Notes: generated by a model from the letters alone, not told the origin. A DNA stretch of 64,000 bases from Pegoplata infirma (GCA_963921195.1 OY992536.1:285405530-285469529); one strand, 5' to 3'. Counted from the stretch's first letter, positions 22,080 to 33,912 are shown. Numbers and translations: made by a program.

Positions 22080-23345
22080 TACCCAAGAGCGTTTAGAAAT
22101 GAAAACAACCTTGACTAATGACCAAGGTGGTCAAGACTACATCCTCTTAGAAAACCTCTGCCGCTGACTCTTATTTTAGAGACAACAAGTCCAAACCTCG
22201 TAGAAAAAGGGTGTCTGACATGGTGTAGTCTTCTCCCCGATCCTGTTTAATTTCAAACTATCTAAATTCCCAACACTACCTGATGATATTTTATTAACAT
22301 CGTATAACGGTAACGGCGACGGGCCAAGATATTAATTATCTGTGTGTAATGTGTAAACAGTTATTTTCCACTAAATCCTTGACCACACTATTTACAACTT
22401 AGACAAAGGAAGTGATGTTGAAACTGAATGTAGAAGCCGATGTCGTAAAAATACCGACAGCAAACACCCCAGACATTTTGGGTGTCACATTCGACATACT
22501 TTACTTAGCCTCAGCGTATGCCACATCATTACGTAGTAAGTTTTTGAGTAGAAACAAGGTCCTCAAGTCACTAGCTGTCTGTACTTGGGAAAAGGACAAA
22601 AAACCTCGTTATCTACAGACTAATAAAGCGATTGGCCGGCCAGTGGCAAGCTAAGCAGCGCCAGTGTGGACCCCGAGGGTTTTTGACACACAGTGGCAGA
22701 ACATAAAAACCTAAAAAAAGGGAGCCCTGAGAACTGTTACGGGCTGTTTGCTAACATTCTTGATTGACCACCTACATGAGGAGGCAAAGATCTTACCAGT
22801 GAAGTAACACAACACCATGTTTTCGAGGCAGTTCCGCCTGAAATGTAATCGGAGGGACCATCCGAATTGTCATCTAACGGATTTAGAGATCCTCCGAGGT
22901 ATGTCGGGAAGGATATTTGCATGTATGACGTGAAAATACAGCGTTATTTGAGGGAACCGTTGTACCAATAGTCATACGATATCAACAGAAATACACTCAC
23001 AGCGGTGAAGAACGGATGTCGCAACAGCATTGTTTTGGGAAGCCACCCTCCCCTTTTTGCGGATAAAAACCGTAATCTGCCAATGGAAAACCAAGTCCTT
23101 CTGGCCCAATTCAGATCGGGGTTATGCATTCGTTTTAACTCCTACTGGTCTAGAGTCGACTGTGTCACTTCAAATGTGTGCCCAGTATGTGGAGAAGATC
23201 CTCATGATGTCAAAAAATTTTTCTATGCACAGAAAATCCCACTCACTCACCCTGCATCCATCTGAACTCACCCAATTGAGGTAGCTCAGTTCTTGGGTTT
23301 GGACCTAGATGAGTCAGCATATTGTAATGAAGAAGATTAAATGAA
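22080..23345 (+). pseudogene. Jockey-clade LINE, 3' half, degenerate
   Basis: Plus-strand pieces in several frames: FRDNKSKPRRKRVSD (about 22175-22220), LFNFxLSKLP-like (22245-22285), VMLKLNVEAD and TPDILGVTFDILY (22412-22510), KVLKSLAVCTW, KAIGRPVAS (22625-22655), LGSHPPLFADKNRNLP (23035-23085), VLLAQFRSGLCIRFNSYWSR (23095-23155), CPVCGEDPHD (23180-23210), and EVAQFLGLDLDES before a stop near 23340. This is the reverse-transcriptase end and zinc-binding tail of a jockey-type element. Numerous frameshifts; the YADD motif region is unreadable. Confidence 0.7.
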
Positions 23346-24440
23346 TGAAACTGTTTGTGATGTTACAACAACCAAAACCGACCAAATAAATAATCCTTAA
23401 ATACAATGCAATTTTGCCGATGCTTTTATTGACTGAAAAGAAGCCTCGAAAGCAATCTCAATGTCCCAAAAATAACAATCACATATGTAGTTCTGTTTTC
23501 CAGGCATTTCTCGATCTTGAACACCAGATCATAAATTTCCCAACCAATCATTTAAGAGTCTGTAGTTGAAAAGAGAGATAGTTTACAACTATTCACCAAC
23601 TTTTTCCCTTTCCGGGTATGGGAATAAAAACAACTTTGACGAAGAAGATTCTGGTAATAGCCTTTTCAATGTTATATCAACTACTGCTTAGATGGGTAAT
23701 CTGGACCAAGGGGATTGTTGCTTTCCTAGGACGAATGGGCGTATTAAGAAGAACATAAACTAAAAACATTCATGTAAACTTCTAGAGATTTTGGAAGTTT
23801 CGTCATCAGCGCTCTTTGGTCATCCAATCAATCAAGGAAAGGATATAAAGTTAGTGAATTAACCCTCCCTGCCGCAATTGTTTTGCATTTACTTAACCAA
23901 TACACCGATTTTAAAAGTGATTTTTTTAAATTTATCTATAACTTTGCATAAACTATAGTTTAAATTAAATATTTATGAAAAACAAAATTTGATAATACTC
24001 GTACAACAAATTACATGTTCTAATGCGACATGTGAAAAAATTCAGAGAGAAAAAAACAAACAAAAAATTAAATAAAATCATGTTCCAACATGTAACTTGT
24101 CCACTTAAATCTCAACTGGATAAAAGACGCAAGCCGCCTTCACGAATTGAACTCCCCAACAAGTAACTACGACAAAAAGCAACACTTGCACTACTTAACT
24201 CTACATAATGAACTTTATGGGTTTTCTTTGTAGTCGTAGTCTTTCAAACATAGTGCACCAGAACAAAAAGAAGATGAAGGAAGCTGAACAGCAAAAAAAA
24301 TCGAACTTTGTAATTTAAACCTACTGGCCTGGCCATGTTATCCCATTTTAGATAACATGCTCCTCAGCACATACAAAAGTACACCCAAAAGACAAAAAAA
24401 AAGTATATTTGTCGTTTTATTGAAGACGACAAAAAAAAAA
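23346..24440. other. No gene recognised
   Basis: The first ~60 bp may be the 3' untranslated part of the jockey remnant (AAATAAATAATCCTT). The remainder is unremarkable AT-rich DNA. Confidence 0.35.
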
Positions 24441-24445
24441 AATAA

Positions 24446-25252
24446 CAAGTAAGAAAGTTATAGTTGGTCAAGACCGAACATATAATAACCTACTCCATCA
24501 TCACTTGAGTTAAGTTTCCAATTTCAGCCGAATCGGTTCACAATTGCGACCTGTATCGTGTATTTAACGTTTACATGGACGGACGGACATCGCTAACAAG
24601 GAAGGTCTTTTACAGGGCCCCCACCGATTGTCCTGAAACTTGAATATGGGAATGATGGGAAAAAAATAAGAGTTACCTGTTATTTTAGCTGCCCAATCTC
24701 AAATTTGAAAAAGGGTTGCCAACTTATGAAAAAATAAGGGCTTTCGGTGAAATTCGTATAAAAGCCGAACTAGCAGGAATTTCACCAAACGAAAAAATAC
24801 GGGTCAGCTTAATTTTGATAGAGATTATTATATGTGATTTTGACGGTCGTACGTTTATATATCTCCATATAAACTACCCCAACGATTACACATTTATGTC
24901 AATAACTAACTTAACGAAGCCGAATTTGGACACGACCGATACACCATTGGATAGACCTTAAAAAAACCTTTAGACCTATATAAAATGTTTACATGTTAAC
25001 TACCCTTATCTACTATTTCCCAGTATTGGTGATACGATTTGTCGGGTTTAAATAATTTTGTATAAAAAATTATTTGAATTTGACAATTGTTATCCCCCAA
25101 TACTGGGTAATAGTAGATAAGGGTGGTCAAGGGTAGTTCACATGTAAATCAACCTTTAAGGTCGGTCTAGGACCAATATTTCGGGTAGTTACAAACATCA
25201 GCACAACCTCAATCTACCCAGTATCACAGAGTGCTGTAGGGTGTAAAAACTA
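24446..25252 (-). mobile_element. HINE-D copy 1
   Basis: Starts CAAGTAAGAAAGTTATAGTT with the hairpin-like TTGGTCAAGACCGAA. Contains CGACCTGTATCGTG, GGACGGACGGACATCGCTAAC and CCTTTAAGGTCGGTCTAGGACC, and ends CAGAGTGCTGTAGGGTGTAAAAAC. The interior 24600-24985 differs from the other HINE-D copies and resembles the fragment at 33770-33912 (GATTGGGCAGCTAA), so this may be a mosaic. A small hairpin element occupies 24986-25148. Confidence 0.6.
24986..25148. repeat. 163-bp hairpin MITE
   Basis: Left TTACATGTTAACTACCCTTA and TCTACTATTTCCCAGTATTG pair with right CAATACTGGGTAATAGTAGA and GGGTAGTTCACATGTAAA. The central AATAATTTTGTATAAAAAAT continues the dyad. TSD not clear because the palindrome extends to the edge. 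Confidence 0.6.
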
Positions 25253-25654
25253 CAGCAAGGAATCAACAGGAATACAACAACATTGCCACTAACACCAGTT
25301 GTTGACTTCTGTACTTTGGTTATTTAGCTCGCTGGCTGGCTGACTGGGTTGTTGCTGTTATATCGTACCATACAGTATTGTACCATGTTGTTTTAATGCT
25401 CATGTTCAATGATGCTAAAGGGCGCTACGGAAAAATCGAACAAAAATTTGCTGTTGCAACTTGCAAATACAAAAAAAAAATAGAATTGTATTCATTGTCA
25501 GCCTGTTAGTAAGTAGTACTCGTATAAAAAATAAGTAGTTGGTGGCAGTGGGTTTTTGGAAGTTAATGCAAAATAATAATAATACACTTAAAAAAAATAA
25601 TTTGGAAAAGATATAGTGCTGCTGAAGATAGGGGAAAACATTTTTTGAAAATGT
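25253..25654. other. No gene recognised
   Basis: Short unique stretch with ACAACAACA-type triplets and A-runs. Confidence 0.35.
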
Positions 25655-25793
25655 GGCTGCTGACGTTTTACTTCAGAACACATAGACTCTGAGGTCCGTG
25701 GTGATGCCGCGAGACTGTAATAGATTCTCCTTCTACTCCCTGCCTTTAAACCAACTCGAGCTCCTTTTGAAACTCCTAAGATATTGAATTTTG

Positions 25794-26598
25794 ACTCAAA
25801 AAATTATGTCATTAACTGTTTGTAGTTTATTTAAAAAATTTTACGTTTAGTCGTTTTTAAAAGAAAAAACATTTATTTGATGTTCAGTTTTTATTAATGA
25901 CTACTTCTGTCCTTTGTTTCAAAAATAAAAACTTAAATATACAGACTTTCATTAACATTTAATTTTTAAAGTCATTTATTTTTGTTCTGTAAGTAAAAAC
26001 TACTGATTATTCTTTAAATTTTTAATGATTTGTGTCAGTATTTTTTTTTTAAATTGTTGGTATTTTTTAATGAAATATCGTTAGTTTTTACCTACACAAG
26101 TAGGTTATTTTTTTGTAGAAAAAAAAATCAAAAATTATTTATAGAAATATAAAAACATGTTTGTATCAAGTGACTTTGGCACGATGGGTAGAGTGTCTGG
26201 CCAGAATGTAGTTGATTGCGGGATTCCCCAAAATTTTATTAAAAATTTTTAAAAAAATATTTCAATAGAAAATTGTAAAAAATAACCTACGAAATCATTA
26301 ATTTTTAATGTTTTGGTAGGTTATTTTTTTGGATTTTGTTGGTAAAAATAACAGAACTATTATTAATTTTTAATGTTTTCGTAGGTTATTTTTTTCGAAT
26401 TTGTTGGTAAAAATGAATGAAAAAAAACGTAATTTTTTAATGTTCAATGTTATTTATTTAAGAAAATTTTGTCAACAGTAAAAAATAAATGTTGATGTTT
26501 GTTAAAACAAATGAATAATTACTGGGATGGTTTTCTATTGTTTATTCACTGGTTTTAAGTGTGTTTTTCTTTGTTTTTGCCTACAAAATATTTTGAGT
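25794..26598. mobile_element. 805-bp insertion within LINE-X
   Basis: Inverted ends ACTCAAAAAATTA and, from the right, ACTCAAAATATTT. LINE-X sequence resumes within a base or two on each side (compare 37368-37390). The interior holds a ~62-bp direct repeat (TTTTTAATGTTTTnGTAGGTTA at about 26303 and 26365). Noncoding. Superfamily not assignable. Confidence 0.55.
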
Positions 26599-27302
26599 GT
26601 CCGACAAATAAGATAGATCATGCAGCTCAATAGATCCCAGTGAAGCAAGTCTCTGAGCAGAAAGTGTTGGGTAATGGCAGATGAAGTGTTCGATAGTTTC
26701 CACCTCTTCCTCATAAATGGAACTCCGGCAAGTCATTGGACGGCACATTTAACCGCTCTGCGTGCTTTCCTTTAATTCTGTGTACGGTAATTACAGCAAC
26801 CTCGGTCGAAATCTCTCTTCTTGGAAATGACATCAGCTCACTTGTGTGCTTCTGATTAAGAGCAGGCCAAATCTCTCGTGTAGTCTAACACGTCCATCTA
26901 CGTGCCCATCTCTGATTAGTCTCCGTCGCGGAACAAAACCGTAGATTTTACTTGCATGTTTCTAGAGGCGTACCAACACATTCAAATTCTGTTTAAACCA
27001 GTAAGGTAGTTTCCAGTCTTGCAAACTCTTCGGTTTTGTCGTATGAGTCATATGTTAAACTGCTTGGCCATCTCATTTAAAGATCGTGCGGCAGTTAAGG
27101 CCAGACCTTGTTTTCAGAACATTGACTCCAGGGAGTTGATCGCGGCTTGACTGTAAGAATAGACGTTGCCTGCGGTTGTAGACAAAACATTGAAACTCAA
27201 CCTGTCAGTCACCTCCTTTATTGCCAGCATCTCTGCCTGGTAAACACTACAATGATCTGGCAATCTTCGATCCATACTCAAGCCAAGCTATTCCGAATAG
27301 AT

Positions 27303-27860
27303 TTTAAAACCCACTTGTTCGTGAAGCTTCGATCCATTCCATAAAAATTTGTGAAGGCTCTATTACCCGAGATGCCCCTCATCCAAGACTCAATGGATGG
27401 TGTCATAGTGGTAAAGTGGCGCTCCAAAACGCTCATAGAGGGAGCGCAGTCCAAATTTTGTGGTATTGTTATCTTCTTCAAGATCGCGCTATGATCACAA
27501 TTGCTGCTCTTCCATTGCAGTGTGTTATTCAGTCGAATTACCGACATATCCGCTGAACCCAAGCTCTCCCGAATAGATTCCAAAGCCCACTTATTCGTGT
27601 GGCTTTGAATTATCTGTGTAAACATTTATGGAGGCTCCACTACCCGGAATGTCTCTCATCGAAGAATCTCTGGATGGTATCATAGTGGTAAAGTAGCGCT
27701 CAAAAAAGCTCATAGAGGGAGCGCAGTCCACATTTTGTGGCATTGTTATCTTTTTCAAGATAGCGCCATGACCACAATTGCTGCTCATACATTGCAGTGT
27801 GCTATTCAGTGGAATAACCGACGTAGCCGCATACTGCCAACTGAATCTCTTGAATCCAAA
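27303..27860 (-). repeat. Tandem duplication of ~278 bp inside LINE-X
   Basis: Two diverged copies encode the same LINE stretch: AILKKITIPQNLDCAPSMS (about 27430-27490) and AILKKITMPQNVDCAPSMS (about 27705-27765), each followed by an RNase H-proximal (I/M)xGISGNRAF / IPGSGAS segment. The spacing is about 278 bp. It is a local duplication, not two insertions. Confidence 0.6.
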
Positions 27861-28330
27861 TCTGCCATTCAATTTTTTTTAGCACGTACCGTCTTTGAGA
27901 TATTCGCTGTTAAAAAGTAAAAAAACAATAATTTCGCACTTTTGGTGGTCCACTATTACAGATTCTTCCAAAAATATAACTTGATATCATACAAAGCGGA
28001 TCTCCTGATTTCAAAACTGCAATTCAAATTTTTCTAGCATGTTTCGTTTTTGAGATATTTGCGTTTGAAAATTTTTCCACGCAAAATCTAAAACGCGAAT
28101 ATCTCGAAAGCGGAACATGCTAAAAAAATTTGGATTGCAGTTTTGAAATCAGGAGGTCCAATTTATATAAAATCAAGTCCTAGTTGTTGGAAGCAACATA
28201 AGAGTTGTCCCCCAAACGTGGGACTTGGTTTTATGACATTTCAACAGCGAATATCTAAAAAACGGTACGTGCTAGAAAAAATTGGATGTCAGATTTGGAT
28301 TCAGGAATGCAAAATCTCTAAGTATCAGTT
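27847..28330. repeat. Palindromic insertion between RT and RNase H parts of LINE-X
   Basis: Left TTGAATCCAAATCTGCCATT, AGCACGTACCGTCTTTGAGA and TATTCGCTGTT pair with right AACAGCGAATATCTAAAAAA, ACGGTACGTGCT and CAGATTTGGATTCA. An inner pair (GATTTCAAAACTGCAATTCA and complement) continues the dyad to a centre near 28085. Noncoding foldback MITE. Confidence 0.6.
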
Positions 28331-29069
28331 GTATTGTTCACTGGGAGGCTTTTGTTGTCGAACAGTGTAATTTTTTACCAACAACCCGAAAACAGGAACA
28401 GCTAGCATTTTCGTGTTAACGATTTTCAATATAAGGAGAAGTGAAATGTCATTAGCCGATTTTGTTACCATTTTAACCCAACATAAACTTGCTTGAAGAG
28501 GAGTGTGTTCTAATGCAGCTGTAGGTGTAGTACGAAGAGCACCAGTGATGCACATCGACACCATTCACTGTAACTTTGTGATAAGGACACAGTTCCCCTT
28601 TGTCCCTAAAGAAGGCCAACAGACAATGATTCCATACTGCTGTATAAATCCAATGAACGACTTTAGGGCTAAAGCCCTATCGTTTTCCAATGGCCCTTTT
28701 ACAGGAATATAAAGCAATCGTTGCTTTTCTTACCCGCTCTTCAATATTACGACTGAATTTCAACTTCCTACTCGAAAATACTTGGCTTTATCTGAGAAGG
28801 CAATTTCAGTGCCATCCAGAGAAATAGGATCAAAAGCAGAAATCTTATTTTTCCTTGTAAACAAGACAAATTCTGTTTAACTTCTATACCACAGTCTCTT
28901 GTCCATTCAGACAGATCTTTCAGAGAACCCTGAAGAATGTCCCTCAATGTTATATGCTTTTCCTTTCCCATATGCGACAACATGGCAAACAAGAACTTTA
29001 GAGAGAGCAGCATTGAATTCAGTGGCAGGCTCCAAAGAAGCGGCAAATTCAAAATTTAAACCTATTTAA

Positions 29070-30011
29070 AAGGTTGATTACGACGCAGTTTTCCTTTTGC
29101 TCCATCCCCCTTCCTGAGGCGTTCGTGTCAATATTATTTTTTTAGTTTGGTTACAAATTTAATACTCTCACTGGTTTTTTTTTCTAAGTGTATGCACCAC
29201 ACATTGTTGTTGCATTAATTTTTTTGTAACCACTGGTGGCGTATGCATCTTCTTCTTTAACTTTCCTATTACTTTGCTGTTTGCAGTGGTTACTGTTGTT
29301 GTTGGTGGTAGTAGTATTGTTGTTGTTGCTGGCTGCTGTGCTGTTTGTCTTAACTGATAATAGATCGGCATTCAGATGGTGAAAAAAATTTGCCTCCTTG
29401 TTTAACAAGCAATGAGGCCAGAGGACAAGATACCTAACACGAGCATTTTTCAACATCAATGATATTGAGGTATGCGTTCTGTTTTTATTTTATTTTTTTT
29501 TGTTGTTTTCGTTTAGTTCAATGTTGCACAATGTGAGGGAGTCGTAAAAATTAATTTGAAATGGTTTTCAGTTTTTTTGTTTAATGTTTTGAAGAATTTC
29601 TGTTTTGTTGGTTTTGTAAACAAATATTGCTACAGTTTCTTGTTCTTGTATACCTTGACTTTTTCTTATCATCAACTTATTTTTTTTTGTGATTTTCTTC
29701 TGTATGTTTTTTTTTCAAAAGTCAACTGTATGTTTATTAGGGCGGATTCTATATATTTTAGGTTGGAATTTAAAAACGCATGCCAAACCAGTTTGTTTTA
29801 TTTTCCGGTTGGCAACGTCCTCGAGCCATTCTCAGTGACGGTGCGGTGACATGTTAGAGTCACTACTGATATCCACAAGACATCTCTATGTACTGAGTTG
29901 AGGTGAGTTTCATATAAATTTTTAAAATGTCCTCACTCAAAGTCAGCAGTAGTCAGGGCATGCTGACCTTCTGGGGACATGTCACCTAAGACTATTGATA
30001 TTAAGTTTTAC
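29070..30011. other. No gene recognised; triplet-rich DNA
   Basis: GTTGTTGTTGGTGG-type triplets at 29290-29345 and a T-rich tract at 29480-29720. Open frames here are repeat by-products. Confidence 0.35.
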
Positions 30012-30070
30012 AATTGAGAGTGCTAAATTCGGCTGTGCCGAATCTATAATACCTTCCAACATATAAAAAA

Positions 30071-30857
30071 ACAAGTAGAAAAGTTAAATTCGACTTGGCC
30101 GAATCTATGAATACCCTCCACAATGCCCTTTTTAAGTGATAGTAAATTTTCTAACGTGAAAAATAACATTTTTGGTTAGAAATATTTTATTTTGTGTAAA
30201 AAAACTTTTTTTTAGTAATTTTTGAACAAAAAAAAATAATTTACTAATTTTTTTTTGAGTGTAAAATTTTTTTCGAGTGTATTTTTTTTTTTTTAGTGTA
30301 AAAATATTTTTGATGACAAAAATACCTTGTAAAATATTTTTGTGACTTACAAATGTTTTTAAAACATGTTTAACGGGTTTTCAACACGTGAATTTAAAGT
30401 GAAATTAATCTGAAATTCATGGCTGAAATTTATAACGAACCGGACCAGAGGAACGGCAAATATATATACCACACTTCAGCACCCTCAGAATTGCCGTTCG
30501 AAAGTTATCGTGTGTTTTATTTAGTAAATTCCAGAAAAACCCCTGCCGAAATTCACTCATTTGCGTATAACTTTAGAATCACTAGACCGATTTCGCTGGA
30601 TTGCAATACCAACCTGACCAGGTAAATGTCCAACATATATGCAAAGCTTCAGGAGCTTCCGTAAAGTCTTTCAAAAGTTAGAGTGTTTTCAACAGACAGC
30701 CAGACAGACGGACGGACATCGCTAGATCGTCTTAAAATCGATCGAGGATCATGAATTTATATAATTTATGGGGTGCTAGACCAGTATTTCGAGGTGTTAC
30801 AAACGGAATGACAAACTTATATATACCCTCCATCACTAGAGTGGCGGGTATAAAAAA
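30071..30857 (-). mobile_element. HINE-C copy 1
   Basis: Starts CAAGTAGAAAAGTTAAATTC with GACTTGGCCGAATC, then an A/T-rich interior with GAGTGTAAAATTTTTTTCGA. A conserved block (TACCACACTTCAGC, CGAAAGTTATCGTG, GGATTGCAATACCAACCTGA) and CAGACGGACGGACATCGCTA follow. Ends CACTAGAGTGGCGGGTATAA. A second copy lies at 54645-57007. Confidence 0.65.
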
Positions 30858-31224
30858 ATTGCAGGGGCGTTTTTTGGGGGGGGGGGTCATTGGGGGAAAC
30901 GTAAACCCATGCGGTAAATGTTTAAAAATTCATTTATTATGCTTTTTGAGCATTTTTATCATTGTTTAAAACATTTTTAACATCCATGTCCAAAAAGGGG
31001 GGGGCGGGCAAAAAAAATATATTTTTTTATTTCCTAAGTCCAAGAACTTTTTCTAACATCAAATTGTTTCATTTGCTTAACAAAAATACAAAAAAAACTG
31101 TGAAAATATAGCGTTTTTCAGAGGTTAGTTAAGATCTTCAAGGGGGAACTTTTTCCCCCTGGCCCAATTTTGCCCATTTACGAACTTAAACTGCCTAGGA
31201 CCAAAAGACATATTCCAAACCTAA

Positions 31225-31305
31225 CGAATCTATCTCTCTTATTTTGGACTGCGAATCTATCTCGCTTATTTTGGACTGCGAATCTATCTCTCTTATTTTG
31301 GACTT
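31225..31305 (+). repeat. 27-bp tandem repeat, three units
   Basis: CGAATCTATCTCTCTTATTT then TGGACTG, repeated three times within HINE-B copy 2 at a position where other copies have one unit. Recent local expansion. Confidence 0.7.
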
Positions 31306-31678
31306 ATACAGACGGACGGACGGACGGACATACGGACATTCTAGAAAAGTCTTAGATCATAGATCAATAATATACATACTTTATAAGGTCCCCGACCGAT
31401 ATTGCAAAGTGAGTATTCCCCCATACTGTAGTTGGAGGGTATAAAAACAGTTAAAGTTTTAATTGAAGTAAAATATACGATATTATTTTCTGTGTGGACC
31501 GCAAATAAGGTTAAAATTTGTTGTTCGGCCGAAAACGGGTTTCTCTATAATGTGTATTGCGATCCATCGCAATACATCTATTTGATAAGAAGGTACTACA
31601 GGAGAATATATCTACCCCCGAAATAAGGTTGCTTATTTCCAGAGGACATTTCCAATGAAAAACAATTAAATTCAAAAA

Positions 31679-33551
31679 CAAGTAAAAAATTTAAATTCGG
31701 CCTTGCCGAATGTAGTGATACCCTCCACATTTTCAAAAAGATTATTGCAAAAAACTTTATTTAAAAGGAAATTAATTTTGAAAAAAAAAATTTTTGAAAA
31801 AAAATTTCCGCGAAAAAAAATTTTGGTAAAAAAAATCCGCGATTTTTTTCTTTTTTTGTCAAAAAATTTGTTCGCACTTGTTTAAATACTATTTGGTGTT
31901 CAATTACACTGTGCTACAGTGAAAAAATACTTTTAATGTGACATAGTATAGGTTGTTGGTTTTGTCGAGTAGATCACAAAAATGCCCATTTAACTTGCCA
32001 GACACCCTCAAATTTGAGAGTTATTGTCAAAAAACGTTTTTTTCGGACTTTGCTCACTAAACCTTGTGTAATTCAGAAAATTTTCAACCGATTTTAACTG
32101 TTTTGGATAGAAAAAGAATAGGACTTTCTATGTGTGTGATTTGGTCTACACATATAAGAAAGATATCTATTGAATTTTTCTATAAGATCTTATTTTTTGG
32201 TTATTTTTTGAAAATTTTTCGAGTTTATCGATTTTTTTCTGCTATAGTTCGTTTAACAACCTTTATATTAAAAAACATATTTTTAAAGAAAATTTAGTTC
32301 TGAATTCGATGAGCTTTATCCCGTAAAATCAGATAAGAATTGACAGAGTTGTGATAATTTTTCTAAAAAAGAAAACTAAGATTTTTCAGGAAATCGTCGT
32401 TCAGATAACCCAGGCAAAAAAAAATAAATTTATCATAAGAGGTCATGTACAATATTTTTAAAGGTTTTGGCGCGCTGAATCCGAATCTGGCCTTTAAAAT
32501 GCTCTATCGCGTCAGGTTTTTGAGATATTAAACATAAATTGATATATCAAAAACTTAATAAGATAGCGCAATTTCAAGGTCAAATTCGAATAAGATAATG
32601 ATACGCGGCCTCTCAGTATGATAATTTTTATTTTTTTATTTGCCTGGGTTGTCCAAACGGCAATTTCACGCAAAATCTTAATTTTATTTTTTAGAAAAAT
32701 GAACACAACTCTGTCAATTGTTATTCGATTTTTTCTGCATAAAGCTCATCGTATTCACAATAAAATTTTCTTTAAGAATACGTTTATAAATATAAATATT
32801 GTTGAAAAAACTATCGCAGAAAAAAATCGATAACTCAAAAATTTTTCAAAAAATAACAAAAAAATTAGATATTGTTGAAAAAATCAATACATATCTCTCA
32901 TAAACGTATAGACCAATTCACACACATAAAAAGCCCTATACTTTTTCTATCTAAAACAGTTAAAAAATTGAAAATCGGTGAAAAACTTTTTAAGTTGCAC
33001 GTGGTTTAGTGAGAAAAGTCCCAAAAAAGCGTTTTTTGACAATAACTTTAAAATTTGAGGGTGTCTGGCAAGTTTGATGGGCATTCTTGTGATCTTCTCG
33101 ACGAGACCTACAACCTTAACTACCTAATTTCAAAAGTATATTCCATTTGGTGTTTTTTGTAGCACAGTGTTATGTTCACATATGTCAATCAGAAGCCGAA
33201 TTAAAGCATTGTGTATTTTTAGGTTATGTTAAATTTACTGACATTTTTGAGGTGTGCTTACATTTTCGTTCATAACTTTTGAACCGCTGAACCGATATCG
33301 CTCAAATGCAATACCAAACTTCTCGGGAGAACTTCCAATAAATATGTTAAGTTTCAGTCATCTCTGTGCAATATTTTGTCCGTGACAGCATTTTCCACAG
33401 ACAGACAGACGGACATCGCTAGAATGTCTTAAAATCGATCGGGCATCATGAATATATATACTTTATGGGGTCCCAGATCGATATTTCGATGAGTTACAAA
33501 CGGAATGACAAACTTATATATACCCTCTATCACTAAGTGGAGGGTATAAAA
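31679..33551 (-). mobile_element. HINE-A copy 3, split by a 1.26-kb palindrome
   Basis: Starts CAAGTAAAAAATTTAAATTC with TTCGGCCTTGCCGAA. HINE sequence stops at TTCAATTA (31906), resumes TTATGTTCACATATGTC (33170) and ends CACTAAGTGGAGGGTATAAA. The net HINE length is about 610 bp. Confidence 0.75.
31907..33169. mobile_element. 1263-bp foldback element with TTA duplication
   Basis: Ends CACTGTGCTACA on both strands, flanked by TTA (31904-31906, 33170-33172). An intact HINE-A has a single TTA at this point. The two halves are complementary almost throughout: GACACCCTCAAATTTGAGAG against AAATTTGAGGGTGTCTGGCA, GACAGAGTTGTGATAATTTT against the complement near 32705, with the centre near 32538. No coding. 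A 3-bp TSD fits PIF/Harbinger or CMC-type elements. Confidence 0.75.
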
Positions 33552-33766
33552 AAAAATTTTGGTGAAAAAAAATTCCGCGATTTTTTTTGTAAAAAAATAT
33601 GTTTGTTCTTGTTTTAATACCATTCAGTGATCAAATCTGCAGCCAAATTAAAGCATTTTGTATTTTTAGGTTATGTTGAATGTACCAAAATTTTCGAGGT
33701 GTCCTTACATTTTCATTCATAACTTTTGAACCGCTGAATTGATTTCGCTCAAATGCAATACCAAAC
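33552..33766 (-). mobile_element. Truncated HINE-A fragment
   Basis: Shares AATTCCGCGATTTTTTTTG, AAATTAAAGCATTTTGTATT, GGTTATGTTGAATGTACC and ATTCATAACTTTTGAACCGC with HINE-A copies. It lacks both ends and runs directly into a different HINE piece at 33770. Confidence 0.55.
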
Positions 33767-33769
33767 TGC

Positions 33770-33912
33770 CCTTTGACCTGCTTAATGTGAGATTGGGCAG
33801 CTAAGAAGAAATAGGTTACTCAGATTTTTCTCCCCTCTTTCCCATATACAAGTTTCAGATGAATCGGTGGGTGCCCTGTGAAAGACCTCATTTGTAAGTG
33901 GAGGGTATAAAA
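33770..33912 (-). mobile_element. HINE fragment related to HINE-D copy 1
   Basis: GTGAGATTGGGCAGCTAA, GAATCGGTGGGTGCCCTGTG and GAAAGACCTCATTTGTAAG mirror 24605-24715. It ends AAGTGGAGGGTATAAAAATG. With 33552-33766 it forms a chimeric junction. Confidence 0.5.

Larger units (their letters stand above)
25655..29060 (-). pseudogene. LINE-X, RT thumb to RNase H tail, multiply interrupted
   Basis: Reading the minus strand from 29060: DLSEWTRDCGIEVK (about 28930-28890), SCLQGKIRF with the frame-shifted DPISLDGTEIAFSDK, KKATIALYSCK-like (28740-28690), then MCITGALRTTPTAALEHTP (28560-28500), typical of the reverse-transcriptase thumb. After a palindromic insertion (27847-28330) come MPQNVDCAPSM and INVYTDNSK (27750-27610, RNase H start), QAEMLAI (~27235) and a decayed SYSQAAINSLES (~27150), the tail with the Cys/His cluster (26830-26690), and after another insertion (25794-26598) the C-terminus at 25797-25655. 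Stops and shifts throughout. The active-site YADD is replaced by unreadable sequence near 28965. It is an RNase H-bearing I-group-like LINE truncated at its 5' side. Confidence 0.65.
30012..31447 (-). mobile_element. HINE-B copy 2, split by HINE-C
   Basis: The left piece 30012-30070 has TTCGGCTGTGCCGAA and ATACCTTCCAACA. The right piece 30858-31447 has GGGGCGTTTTTTGGGG, CATATTCCAAACC, ACGGACGGACGGACATACGG and GACCGATATTGCAAAG, and ends ACTGTAGTTGGAGGGTATAA. The two halves align end-to-end with the HINE-B at 43706-44215. The interruption is a full HINE-C. Confidence 0.7.

Noticed and set aside
26165..26232. tRNA-like sequence (GGGTAGAGTGTCTGG ... TTGCGGGATTCCCC)
   Set aside because: Resembles A and B boxes, but the stems do not pair well and the T-loop lacks TTCGA. 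At most a decayed tRNA-derived scrap; not called.
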